A stretch of DNA of 64,000 bases from Arthrobacter sp. QXT-31 (GCF_001969265.1 NZ_CP019304.1:2604001-2668000); one strand, 5' to 3'; shown: positions 22,843 to 31,584, numbered from the stretch's first letter. Notes: generated by a model from the letters alone, not told the origin. Numbers and translations are program-made.

Positions 22843-24516
22843 ATGGCAATGGCCGGGGAAAGCAACGGACTGGCGCCGGGCATCAGCCGCGGCACGTTCC
22901 TGATCGGGACGGCCCACATCCGGGCCGGCGACCTGGCCGCCGCAGCGGCCGATCCGAGCGTGGAGGTGGTCCTCAGCGCCGAAGCCCTGGAGCTCGTGGG
23001 GCTGTCCCGTGAGGTGGTGCAGGCGGCCATCGATTCCGGCCACCGGGTCTACGGCCTCAACACGCTGCTCGGCTCCGGCCGGGACACGGCCGTGGAGCAG
23101 GACTCCATCCTCGACTACCAGCTCCAGGTGATCCGCTACCACCACAGCGGCGTGGGCGGACTGCTGGACCGTGATGAAGTCCGCGCCCTCATCCTGGCCA
23201 GGCTCATCGGATTCACCCGGGGAGGCTCGGGCGTGCGCCCGGAAACCGCCCGTTTCTACGCCGAATTGCTGAACAGGGGTGTGGTGCCGGCGGTTCCGCG
23301 CGACGGGTCCGTCGGCTCATCGGACCTCACGCAGCTCGCGGCGGTTGCCGCCGTCGCCATCGGGGAAGGACAGGCACTGGGTCCCGACGGCGGCCTGCTC
23401 GACGGCGGGCAGGCACTCGCCGCCGCCGGGCTGGAACCGCTGGTCCTGGCGCCGGGGGAGGCCCTGGCGCTGGTCAGCGCCAACTCCTATTCCATCGGTG
23501 CGGGCGCGCTGGAGCTGCGCCGCATCCGCTGGCTCGCCGATCTGGCGGACACTGCGCTGGCGCTGTCGCTGGAGGCCACTGCAAGGTACGACGGCGGCGG
23601 GAACCTCAGTCCCTTCTCGCCGGCTGTGCAGTCGGCCAAGGCCGTGGACGGCCAGCGCGTCTCGGCGGCCAACGTCCGCCGCCTGGTGCGCGGCGGCTGG
23701 CTGGACGACCCGCGGCGGCAGGTGTCCGTCCAGGACCCCCTGTCCTTCCGCGCCGCGCCGCAGACGCACGGCGCGTTCCGTGCCCACGTGGCCGCCCTGG
23801 CCGAGGCGCTCGAGGTGGAACTCAACGGACGGGGCGACAACCCGCTGGCGGACGTGCCCTCGGGCCGGATGGTGTCCGGTGGCAACTTCCAGCCGATGCA
23901 GCTGGCCCTGGCGTTCGAGGCGCTGCGGCTGGGGCTGGCACACGTCGGAATCAGCAGCGAGCGGCGGATCGCCAAGCTCTATCCGCCGCAGCGACTGATC
24001 CGGCAGCTCAACCTCGAGGCGGCCCGGGCAGGCACGCCGCTCGCGTCCGAAGACCTGCCGGGACTGCTCTGGTACTCGGCCGCAGGCCTGCTGGCCGAGC
24101 TGAAGTTCCTGGCGGCGCCCGCCACACTGGGAGCCCCCACCCTGTCCGCGGACGTGGAGGACCACTCCACGCTGGCTCCGCTTGCCCTCCAGCAGCTGGA
24201 GCGCTCAGTCGAGGCCGCGGCCAAGCTCCTCACCATCGAGGCCCTGACGGCGTCCTACCTGCTGGCTGAGGCGCAGGACACGGACCTTCGGGAGGCAGTA
24301 ACCCGGCAGCTGGGCGCAGGAACCGGCGCCGTCGTGCGGCGGCTGTCGGAGCTGCTCGCCGGGCAGTTGCCGGCGGCGGTGCTGGTGGAGGCTGCAAGGA
24401 AGGAGCTGGGGGATTTGCTGGCAGGACTGCCCGAATTGCAGACGCCGTCCCCGGACACCGACGGTGACCGGGGGCCGGATGACGGCGGTCCAAACTATGC
24501 GCGAGGAGAATCATGA
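22843..24516 (+). CDS. HAL/PAL-family lyase with atypical MIO motif
   Basis: A 557-residue member of the aromatic amino acid/histidine ammonia-lyase family. The catalytic-Tyr region VYGLNTLLGSGRDT (Tyr70) and the SFRAAPQTHGAF and EDHSTLAPLALQQLE regions align with the family. Where canonical enzymes have G-S-V-G-Ala-Ser-Gly-D-L to build the MIO cofactor, this protein has GSVGSSDL (155-162): one residue is missing and the Gly is not in place. The usual NGTQ is NSYS. It may form no MIO or use another chemistry or substrate. It starts 4 bp after the monooxygenase stop and overlaps the next gene by 4 bp. Confidence 0.85.
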   Translation: MAMAGESNGLAPGISRGTFLIGTAHIRAGDLAAAAADPSVEVVLSAEALELVGLSREVVQAAIDSGHRVYGLNTLLGSGRDTAVEQDSILDYQLQVIRYHHSGVGGLLDRDEVRALILARLIGFTRGGSGVRPETARFYAELLNRGVVPAVPRDGSVGSSDLTQLAAVAAVAIGEGQALGPDGGLLDGGQALAAAGLEPLVLAPGEALALVSANSYSIGAGALELRRIRWLADLADTALALSLEATARYDGGGNLSPFSPAVQSAKAVDGQRVSAANVRRLVRGGWLDDPRRQVSVQDPLSFRAAPQTHGAFRAHVAALAEALEVELNGRGDNPLADVPSGRMVSGGNFQPMQLALAFEALRLGLAHVGISSERRIAKLYPPQRLIRQLNLEAARAGTPLASEDLPGLLWYSAAGLLAELKFLAAPATLGAPTLSADVEDHSTLAPLALQQLERSVEAAAKLLTIEALTASYLLAEAQDTDLREAVTRQLGAGTGAVVRRLSELLAGQLPAAVLVEAARKELGDLLAGLPELQTPSPDTDGDRGPDDGGPNYARGES

Positions 24517-25562
24517 CCACCGTGACGGGGAGCGGCCGCCAGCCGAGGCATGTGGGGCCCATAGTGGATCCGGCCGGGGACGCCGACGCCGTGCTGGCCC
24601 GGGTGGGGAACACTCCGCTGGTCCCGCTGGACGTGCTGAGCCGTGGCCTGGGAAGCACAGTTTTCGTGAAGCTCGAATCGGAAAATCCCGGCGGGTCCAT
24701 CAAGGACCGGACCGCGCTGAGCATGGTCCGGGCTGCCGAGCGCAGCGGCGACCTGCAGCCCGGCGGGACCATCGTCGAAAGCACCTCAGGGAACACCGGA
24801 ATCGGGCTCGCGCTGATCGGTGCACTGACCGGCCATCCCGTGGTGGTGGTCACCGGAGATTCCATTTCGTCGGAGAAGCTTGAGGCCCTCAACCGGTACG
24901 GCGCGCGGGTGGTGTTCACGGACTGGAGCGCGCCGTCGAATTCGCCGGAGAATGCGCGGGCGGTCGCGGCCCGGATCACGGCCGAGATTCCCGGCGCATG
25001 GCGTCCACTGCAGTTCGACAACCCGGCCAACCCGCGCGCGCACTACGAGGGGACGGCCCCGGAAATCTGGGAGCAGACGGCCGGCCGGGTGACGCACTTC
25101 GTCGCGGGCGTGGGCACCGGCGGCACCATCACCGGAAACGGGCGGTACCTCAAGGAGAAATCAGGCGGCCACGTGGAGGTGATCGGTGCCGACCCCTACG
25201 GCTCGGTCTACAGCGGCGGGCATCCGGGCCAGATCCTCGTGGACGGCGTCGGCAACTCCTGGCCCAAGCCTGAATGGCCGAAGGTGTTTGACCTCGGCCT
25301 GCTGGACAGGTTCCTGCGGATTCCGAACGACGAGGTGTACACCACGCTGCACCGGCTGCTCAACGACGAAGGCCTGTCCCTCGGGCCGTCGTCGGGCCTG
25401 ACCGTGGCGGCGGCGCTCCGGGTGGCCAGGGCGGCGCCGCACGGGTCAGTGGTTGTGGCGATCGCCCCGGACACGGGCAGCAACTACCAGAGCAAGGCGT
25501 TCAACCCGGTGTGGCTGGCGGACAACCACATCCGCCTGGCCACGGACCTCGCCGAAGACTAG
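24513..25562 (+). CDS. PLP-dependent cysteine synthase family protein
   Basis: A 349-residue fold-type II PLP enzyme of the CysK/CBS family. VGNTPLVPLD, the Schiff-base lysine in ENPGGSIKDRTA (about residue 64), the phosphate/substrate loop VESTSGNTGIGLAL and the PLP-phosphate loop GVGTGGTITGNGRYLKE are all intact. It normally performs beta-replacement to make cysteine or cystathionine. It overlaps the lyase by 4 bp (ATGA), so it is the third gene of the LLM-lyase operon. That context suggests a specialised sulfur or amino-acid route rather than the housekeeping cysteine synthase. Confidence 0.9.
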   Translation: MTTVTGSGRQPRHVGPIVDPAGDADAVLARVGNTPLVPLDVLSRGLGSTVFVKLESENPGGSIKDRTALSMVRAAERSGDLQPGGTIVESTSGNTGIGLALIGALTGHPVVVVTGDSISSEKLEALNRYGARVVFTDWSAPSNSPENARAVAARITAEIPGAWRPLQFDNPANPRAHYEGTAPEIWEQTAGRVTHFVAGVGTGGTITGNGRYLKEKSGGHVEVIGADPYGSVYSGGHPGQILVDGVGNSWPKPEWPKVFDLGLLDRFLRIPNDEVYTTLHRLLNDEGLSLGPSSGLTVAAALRVARAAPHGSVVVAIAPDTGSNYQSKAFNPVWLADNHIRLATDLAED

Positions 25563-25585
25563 CCCAGTAGTTAGGACTAGCCCAG
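25557..25585. repeat. 18-bp-period duplication carrying stop codons of convergent genes
   Basis: GACTAGCCCAG occurs at 25557-25567 and 25575-25585. The first copy contains the TAG stop of the cysteine-synthase-like gene and the second contains the stop (complement CTA at 25577-25579) of the EAL gene. Confidence 0.8.
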
Positions 25586-26683
25586 GAGCGATATCGGGCC
25601 CGTGGCAGGCGTTTCGCTCTCGGAACGGATCCAGGCATTCCAGTCCAGCGGGTGGACTGAGGGCCGGCCCAGCAGGTACCCCTGCGCCGCCACCATGCCA
25701 AGGCCGGTCACGGCGTCGAGTTCTTCCTGCGTCTCCACGCCCTGGGCGCCAAGGGCGGCGTCGATGTAGTGCGCCAGTTCGTTCATGGCTGCAGCCCTCA
25801 AGCGCTGGCCCTGGGAGCTCTCAATGCCCGCAATGAAGCTCCGGTCCAGCTTGATGATGTCCGGGTGAAGCTCCAGGACCTGGTCCATGGACGTGAAGCC
25901 AACCCCGGCCCCGTTGACGGCGATCCGCAGTCCGCGCTGCCGCAGGGGAGCGAGGGCGGCAGTCAGCGCCCCGTACTGGTCGAAGGGGATCGGCCCGTTC
26001 AGGTCGATGACGATCCGGTCCATGGCCAGCTGGGAATGGTCCAGCAGCCCGGGGATCCTCGGGTCCGCGCACGTTGCCGGGGTCAGGTTCAGGGCGATGA
26101 ACATGTGCTCCGGCACGGCCTGCGCCGCAGTGAGGGCGCGGTGCAGTGCCGCGAGCTCAAGGTCGGTGCCCAGCCCCACGGATTCTGCCTCGCTGAACCA
26201 GTGGTCAGCGCTGGCACCGTCGTCGCTGACGAAGCGGGTGAGGGCCTCGACGCCGATCACGTGGCCCTCCGGAAGCCGGCGGATCGGCTGGAACGCGGTC
26301 ATCAGCATCTTGTCGGCAAGGATGGCTTCAATCCGGTTCCTGCTGCGCCGGGTGAAGGGCACCGGCTCAGGCACCGCCACGGCCTGGGGCCGTGCCATCT
26401 CCGGGATGGCGCCGTTGTCTGCGTTGGCCAACTCCGTGGTGGCGGTGAGGTGCTCGAGCAGCACGTGTTCCGGGTTGTCCGGGTGGGCTTCGAACAGGGC
26501 GCGCAGCTGCTGGCGGGTCCACTCACTCGCCGGGTCCGATTCGGCAAGCAGTTCGGTGATAATCTGGCGGGCTTGCCAGCGCACAGTGAGTTCCCCACTG
26601 TCCCCCGGCAACGCTGCCTGGGCCCCCCAGCCCGTGGGTAGTGAGGTTGTCAATGCGGGAAGGGCGTTCTCGTCCCAAGACAT
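25577..26683 (-). CDS. degenerate EAL-domain protein (probable c-di-GMP effector or relic)
   Basis: A 368-residue protein with an N-terminal helical region (1-110) and a C-terminal EAL fold (115-350). It keeps GVEALTRF (Glu146), ALNLTP (Asn199), IIKLDRSFI (Lys278) and QGYLLGRP. It has lost key acidic metal ligands: the ELTE strand is IDLNG (227-230), the DDFG motif is NGAG (257-260) and AEGVE is AQGVE (Gln314). Phosphodiesterase activity is therefore unlikely; c-di-GMP binding or a protein-interaction role is possible. No GGDEF or transmembrane segment is seen. An AAAGGAA site precedes the ATG. The 206 bp upstream hold no gene. Confidence 0.85.
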   Translation of the reverse strand: MSWDENALPALTTSLPTGWGAQAALPGDSGELTVRWQARQIITELLAESDPASEWTRQQLRALFEAHPDNPEHVLLEHLTATTELANADNGAIPEMARPQAVAVPEPVPFTRRSRNRIEAILADKMLMTAFQPIRRLPEGHVIGVEALTRFVSDDGASADHWFSEAESVGLGTDLELAALHRALTAAQAVPEHMFIALNLTPATCADPRIPGLLDHSQLAMDRIVIDLNGPIPFDQYGALTAALAPLRQRGLRIAVNGAGVGFTSMDQVLELHPDIIKLDRSFIAGIESSQGQRLRAAAMNELAHYIDAALGAQGVETQEELDAVTGLGMVAAQGYLLGRPSVHPLDWNAWIRSESETPATGPISLLG

Positions 26684-26889
26684 CGGCTATTCCTTTATAC
26701 GTACTGGTACCGGCTGAGCCCGGAACCCGGCCAAGCGCCATCACCGCTGCGGGTGCGGGCAGTTGGCCGTGGAAGAAGACTACAACGCAGCTGACCTGCT
26801 TGTCCCCCGTTTTTTCGAACCGTGCCAATTCGTTACTGCCGGCTGCCCGGGCCGGGCCCGCGACCCCTGAACCGGCAAATCCTCCGGAC

Positions 26890-27822
26890 CTAGTCGATGC
26901 CGGCGAACAACTCGTTCAGCTCGGCGGTCAGCTGCTTCCGGAGCGCCGGCGTGCCGATCTCGCGGCCGTCGATGTGGTTGACGGGAGCCAGGAGCCGGAT
27001 GCTGGAAATCAGCCAGACGGCGTCCGCGGCCACCAGGTCCTGGGGCTTCAGGGGGCCGTACCCCAGCTCCCAGCCGGCGGCCTTGGCCGCGGCGAACAGG
27101 GCGCCCTGCGAGGTTCCGGGGAGAATGCCGCTGTCCAGCTGCGGGGTGACGAGGCGCTTAACTGTTGTTCCGGCGTCGTTCTTCTCAACGTTCGCCAGCA
27201 GCACGGTGGATGTGGGGCCCTCCAGCACGCGGCCGTCGGAGGACGTGAAGATGACGTCGTCCGCCCCCTGCTTGTGGGCGTGGCGCAGCGCGGCCATGTT
27301 CACGGCGTAGGACAGGGTCTTGGCGCCGAGCAGCAGCCACGGGGCACGCTCGGCAGCATCGCTGTCATAGCCGCGGTCAAGGAGGATGACGTCGATGCCG
27401 GTTTCGCGCTGCCGCCGGCCAGCGGCTGCCACGGGGGACACCTGCACCCAGCATGTGGGGGCGGCGGCGCCCTCCACGCCGCGGGTGACGATGAGTTTGA
27501 CCACTGCCTCGTCCAGCTCCGGGGACGGGGCCGGGTTGTCGGAACGGAACGCCCTGACGCCCGTCTCCACCGCGCGGCGCCAGTGGTCCTGCCCCGGGAT
27601 CTCAAGATCCAGTGCCTCCGCCGAGCGGGCCAGCCGGTCCAGGTGGGCCTGGATCTTCCGGGTGTGGCCGGCGACGGCGAGCATGGACTCGAACACCCCG
27701 TCACCGCGGGTGGCGCCCAGGTCCGTGGCCATCAGCTGCGGCTTTTCGGGATCGGCAAGCCGGCCGTACTCATAGTCCGGATCCAGGAACACCAGCACTG
27801 TGTGAGAGGTACGAGAGGTCAT
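26890..27822 (-). CDS. pabC: aminodeoxychorismate lyase (PabC)
   Basis: A 310-residue class IV PLP aminotransferase-fold enzyme. ATRGDGVFESMLAV, the PLP-lysine segment LLLGAKTLSYAVNMAALRHA, DDVIFTSSDGRVLEGPTSTVLL and the GILPGTSQGALF phosphate-binding loop are typical of PabC. It converts 4-amino-4-deoxychorismate to p-aminobenzoate and pyruvate in folate synthesis. The PabB-type synthase lies 1.6 kb away on the same strand, with the cardiolipin synthase gene inserted on the opposite strand. D-amino-acid or branched-chain aminotransferase is the alternative, but context favours PabC. Confidence 0.87.
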   Translation of the reverse strand: MTSRTSHTVLVFLDPDYEYGRLADPEKPQLMATDLGATRGDGVFESMLAVAGHTRKIQAHLDRLARSAEALDLEIPGQDHWRRAVETGVRAFRSDNPAPSPELDEAVVKLIVTRGVEGAAAPTCWVQVSPVAAAGRRQRETGIDVILLDRGYDSDAAERAPWLLLGAKTLSYAVNMAALRHAHKQGADDVIFTSSDGRVLEGPTSTVLLANVEKNDAGTTVKRLVTPQLDSGILPGTSQGALFAAAKAAGWELGYGPLKPQDLVAADAVWLISSIRLLAPVNHIDGREIGTPALRKQLTAELNELFAGID

Positions 27823-27915
27823 GCCTCAAGCTTAGTGCGGCCGGTGCCCGATAGGCTGGCCTCACCGCTCCATACGGAATGGCTGCGAGAGTAAGACATT
27901 ACGGGGGTTTCAACT

Positions 27916-29385
27916 GTGTTGTGGCCATTTCCGCTGGCGGAAACACTGCCGGCGTGGCTGATCCTGCTGCTCAGCGGCGTGGATCTGGTCATCAGGGTCC
28001 TGGCCGTGGGCATCATCCCGGGCAACCGGCGGCCCACCACCGCCATGGCCTGGCTGCTGGGCATCTTCTTTGTGCCGGCCCTGGGCCTCATCCTGTTCCT
28101 CCTCTTCGGCAACTTCAGGCTGTCCCGGCGGCGCACGGAACAGCAGCAGCTGGTCAACGAGCGGGTCCGCGGCAGCGTGGAGCTTTCCCACGTTGCCAGC
28201 GAGTATTCCGGCCCCGAGTGGGTGCAGTCCGCGGCCGAACTCAACCGCCGCCTGGGCTCGATCCCCATGGTGGACGGCAACCAGGTGGAGCTCATTCCCG
28301 GATACCCGGACACCATCCAGGCCATGGCCGCGGCCGTGCGGAAGGCCAAACGCTTCGTCAACGCCGAGTTCTACATCATGAGCACGGACCACGTCACGGA
28401 CGACCTGCTCACGGCACTTGAGGAGGCGGCGGACCGCGGCGTCGAGGTGCGCGTGCTGTTTGACCACATCGGGACCCTGCGCGTGAAGGGCTACAACAAA
28501 CTGCTGAAGCGGCTCAAGGCGAGCCGCATCCAGTGGCGGCGGATGCTGCCGCTGCTGCCCATCCATGGCCAGTGGCGCCGGCCGGACCTGCGCAACCACC
28601 GCAAGATCATGGTGATCGACGGCGAAGTCGCCTTCACGGGGTCGCAGAACCTGATCGAGCCCTCCTACAACAATCCCAAACACCGCAAGGCCGGCCGGGA
28701 GTGGATCGAGCTGATGGCGTGCCTGCGCGGCCCGATCGTCCCTACTCTGAACGTCGTCTTTGCCACCGACTGGCTCAGCGAGACGGACGAGTCCCTCGAG
28801 GACCAGCTGCAGCTGGCGGCGCCGCCCGCCGGACGGGTCACGGCGCAGGTGGTGCCCAGCGGCCCCGGCTTCACCACGGAGAACAACCTCCGGCTCTTCA
28901 ACACGCTGATCTATTCCGCGCAGCACCGGATTTCCGTGTGCAGCCCCTACTTCGTGCCGGACGACTCCCTGCTGTACGCCATCACCACTGCGGCGCAGCG
29001 GGGAGTGGACGTGGAACTGTTCGTCTCCGAGAAGGGCGACCAGTTCCTGGTCCACCACGCCCAGCAGTCCTACTATGAGGCCCTGCTGCGGGCCGGAGTC
29101 CGGATCTACCTCTACAAGGCGCCGTTCGTGCTCCACGCCAAGCACTTCACCATCGACGACGAAGTGGCGGTTCTGGGCTCCAGCAACATGGACATGCGCT
29201 CCTTCTCCCTGAACCTCGAGGTTTCGGTGATGCTGCTCGGCGAGGACATCGTCAACAGCATGCGCGCCGTGGAGGACACCTACCGCGACATCTCCCATGA
29301 GCTCCTGCTCGAGGACTGGATGCGCCGGCCCCTCGCGGCACGGTACGTGGACAACGTCGCGCGCCTCACGGCCACGGTCCAGTAG
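27916..29385 (+). CDS. cls: cardiolipin synthase
   Basis: A 489-residue phospholipase D-superfamily enzyme. Two N-terminal membrane helices (LPAWLILLLSGVDLVIRVLAVG; TAMAWLLGIFFVPALGLILFLLFG) are followed by two HKD motifs, NHRKIMVIDGEVAFTGSQN and LHAKHFTIDDEVAVLGSSNMD. It condenses two phosphatidylglycerols (or PG with a phosphatidyl donor) to cardiolipin at the membrane. It starts at GTG with GGGGG upstream. Length and layout match the usual ClsA type. It converges on the PabB fusion across a palindromic element. Confidence 0.95.
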   Translation: MLWPFPLAETLPAWLILLLSGVDLVIRVLAVGIIPGNRRPTTAMAWLLGIFFVPALGLILFLLFGNFRLSRRRTEQQQLVNERVRGSVELSHVASEYSGPEWVQSAAELNRRLGSIPMVDGNQVELIPGYPDTIQAMAAAVRKAKRFVNAEFYIMSTDHVTDDLLTALEEAADRGVEVRVLFDHIGTLRVKGYNKLLKRLKASRIQWRRMLPLLPIHGQWRRPDLRNHRKIMVIDGEVAFTGSQNLIEPSYNNPKHRKAGREWIELMACLRGPIVPTLNVVFATDWLSETDESLEDQLQLAAPPAGRVTAQVVPSGPGFTTENNLRLFNTLIYSAQHRISVCSPYFVPDDSLLYAITTAAQRGVDVELFVSEKGDQFLVHHAQQSYYEALLRAGVRIYLYKAPFVLHAKHFTIDDEVAVLGSSNMDMRSFSLNLEVSVMLLGEDIVNSMRAVEDTYRDISHELLLEDWMRRPLAARYVDNVARLTATVQ

Positions 29386-29405
29386 AAACGGCCGAATGGA
29401 GCCTG

Positions 29406-29468
29406 GAGTTTTTGTCCACTTGTCGCGACCTGGAGGCCCCTGAACCCGCGATAGGTGTACGAAAACTC
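29406..29468. repeat. 22-bp palindromic element between convergent cls and pabB genes
   Basis: Arms 29406-29427 and 29447-29468 pair at 18 of 22 positions (GAGTTTTTGTCCACTTGTCG against CGATAGGTGTACGAAAACTC, each shown to 20 nt). The right arm overlaps the pabB stop codon. Layout suggests a bidirectional terminator. The GTACA/GTCCAC core recalls the palindromes near 13.3 and 14.7 kb. Confidence 0.75.
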
Positions 29469-31584
29469 AGTCCGGGAAGGCGGAGCCGAGGGTGGACAGC
29501 ACGCCGTAGGCCTTGGTGCGGATCTCCTGGTACTCGTCCTCCGGCACGGAATCGGCGGTGATGGCGCCGCCGACGCCGAGGCTGAGCCGCACCTGTTCAC
29601 CTGCGCCGCTGTCCTGCACCGTGCCGCTGTCCTGCACCACCAGGGTACGGATGGCCACCGCCAGGTCCGTGGCCCCGTTGAGCGAGAAGTAGCCGATCGC
29701 GCCGGAATATACGCCGCGCGGGCCTTCCTCCAGCCGGTCCAGGATGGCCATGGTGCTGATCTTCGGCGCCCCGGTCATGGAGCCGGCCGGGAAACAGGCG
29801 GCCACCGCCTCGGCCCGCGGCGAGCCCGGCAGGAGGACGGCATCGATGGTGCTCACCATCTGGTGCACCGTGGCATAGCTTTCGATCTCGCAGAGCCGGC
29901 TGACAGTCACCGACCCGGGCTCGGCGAAGTGGCTGAGGTCGTTCCGGAGCAGGTCCACGATCATGATGTTTTCCGCGCGGTCCTTGAGGGACGTAGCCAG
30001 GTCCTCGCGGAGGGCGGCGTCGGTTTCCGGGTCAGCAGCCCGGCGGCGGGTTCCCTTGATCGGTTCGGCGCGCATGCCGCCGTCGGACGCTATCCGCAAA
30101 AAGCGCTCCGGGGACGTGCTGGCCACGGTGAGTCCGCCGAACCGCAGGTAACTCGCAAACGGTGCCGGATTCCGGCGGCGCAGGGCAAGGTACGCGGCCC
30201 ACGCGTCCAGCGCCGGCACCTTCGCTTCGAGGGTGGTGGTGAGGCAGACCTCGTAGGAGTTACCTTCCGCGATCTGGTGCTGGGCTTCGGCGATCTTGCG
30301 CTTGTAGCTCGCCTCGCTGTCCCATCCGGCGAAGGCCGGGGCAGGGGCCAGTGCCGCGGCGTCTTTCTCCGGCAGGGCGTCTTCCGCCGGAAGTACGACG
30401 GCGTTGCTGCCGCCGGCTTCCGCTGCGCCAGCCGCGGCACCAGTCACCGCGTCGCGGGCGCGGGTGAGCCAGTCTGCGGCGTCGGGGGCGTCGAGGGCAA
30501 GCAGCCAGACGGTGTTGTCGGTGTGGTCCAGGACCACGGCCCGGCCGGCAAAGACCAGCCCCGCATCCGGTGTGTCCGAGGCGATGTCATGCCCGCCGGT
30601 TTCCCGCTTGAGCTCATAACCGAGGAAGCCGAGCCAGCCCAGCGTGAAATCGCACGGGTAGTCCTCGTGCCCGCGGACCGCCTTCCGCCCCCACACCGTT
30701 TCCAGCCAGCGGAAGAACGGGCCGGACACGGTGGCCGTGGCGCAGCCTGCGGTGATCCATGTGACACCGGAACTGTGCAAAACAGACTGGCCGAAGGTGC
30801 CTCCGTCGTCGGCCAATATGCTGAAGCGGCTGCGTTCCGCAGCGGGGGTCTCCTTGCCGGGAGCGGCCGGGCCGGCGAACCGCAGAGACGAGTCCAGCCA
30901 GACCGCATTGCCGGAAGCGCCGTACAGGGCATGGAAAACTGTGGCCGGGTCGGGGCACGCTTCAAGGCGCTCGGACAGCAGGCGCAGGCCGCGCCTCGAA
31001 GACAGCTCAGGAACCAGCGCGGTGCTGAGCGCCGGAAGGTACGTGAGCGCCTGCAGGGTGTCCGCCGGGGCGGTGCCGTCCGCGCGGTTGAGCACCCGGA
31101 CGTGGGCGTGCTGCGGGATGTCGTCCACAGCCAGGAGTTCAGCCTCCTGGCTGGCCCACTGGTCCCAGAACGGCTCGTACGTGTCGCCGTCGCGTTCGAG
31201 CGCGCGCAGGCGGCGCTCGCCGTCCGGCGAGTCTGCCCAGATGACGGCGTCCAAAAAGGGCCTGGCCGCCGCCGCTGCCGCCCCCACGCCCTCCACGATC
31301 ACAATCTCGGCGGGCAGCGTGACCCGCGGGCCGCCGTCGCAGTGGTTGACCCAGTCCCAGCTCACCCAGGTGGCCGCCTCGGCGCGGCTCAAGGGTTCCA
31401 GCACGGTGCGCACGTAGCGTTCGATGCCGGCAGCCAGTCCGTCCCAGCCGGGATAAATGTCCTCCAGGTGGAACAGTGAGACCTTGCGGTGATTCCGCAG
31501 CCTGGCCGCGAGCTCAATCGCCAACGTTGTTTTACCTGCGCCGGACCGCCCGTCAATGGCGATGATCACAGGTGCGGGGGTCAT
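29467..31584 (-). CDS. pabB: P-loop kinase-like domain fused to aminodeoxychorismate synthase component I
   Basis: A 705-residue fusion. Residues 1 to about 190 are a uridine-kinase-like P-loop domain (IIAIDGRSGAGKTTLAIELA, then IVIVEGVGA). From about 205 the PabB/TrpE family begins: a divergent N-terminal half and a C-terminal chorismate-binding domain with AEPIKGTRRR, MIVDLLRNDLSHFAEPGSV and PAGSMTGAPKISTM. The Lys in PIKGT is the PabB hallmark (TrpE has Ala). It aminates chorismate for p-aminobenzoate, probably with a glutaminase (PabA) encoded elsewhere. The P-loop part has no established role in PABA synthesis. A small in-frame repeat (VQDSGTVQDSG) is near the C-terminus. It overlaps the upstream phosphatase gene. 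Confidence 0.9.
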   Translation of the reverse strand: MTPAPVIIAIDGRSGAGKTTLAIELAARLRNHRKVSLFHLEDIYPGWDGLAAGIERYVRTVLEPLSRAEAATWVSWDWVNHCDGGPRVTLPAEIVIVEGVGAAAAAARPFLDAVIWADSPDGERRLRALERDGDTYEPFWDQWASQEAELLAVDDIPQHAHVRVLNRADGTAPADTLQALTYLPALSTALVPELSSRRGLRLLSERLEACPDPATVFHALYGASGNAVWLDSSLRFAGPAAPGKETPAAERSRFSILADDGGTFGQSVLHSSGVTWITAGCATATVSGPFFRWLETVWGRKAVRGHEDYPCDFTLGWLGFLGYELKRETGGHDIASDTPDAGLVFAGRAVVLDHTDNTVWLLALDAPDAADWLTRARDAVTGAAAGAAEAGGSNAVVLPAEDALPEKDAAALAPAPAFAGWDSEASYKRKIAEAQHQIAEGNSYEVCLTTTLEAKVPALDAWAAYLALRRRNPAPFASYLRFGGLTVASTSPERFLRIASDGGMRAEPIKGTRRRAADPETDAALREDLATSLKDRAENIMIVDLLRNDLSHFAEPGSVTVSRLCEIESYATVHQMVSTIDAVLLPGSPRAEAVAACFPAGSMTGAPKISTMAILDRLEEGPRGVYSGAIGYFSLNGATDLAVAIRTLVVQDSGTVQDSGAGEQVRLSLGVGGAITADSVPEDEYQEIRTKAYGVLSTLGSAFPD

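Noticed and set aside
21510..25562. Assignment of the operon to ergothioneine breakdown
   Set aside because: The lyase is a distant relative of ergothionase, but no thiourocanate hydratase or later enzyme is present and the MIO motif is atypical. Kept only as an idea to test.
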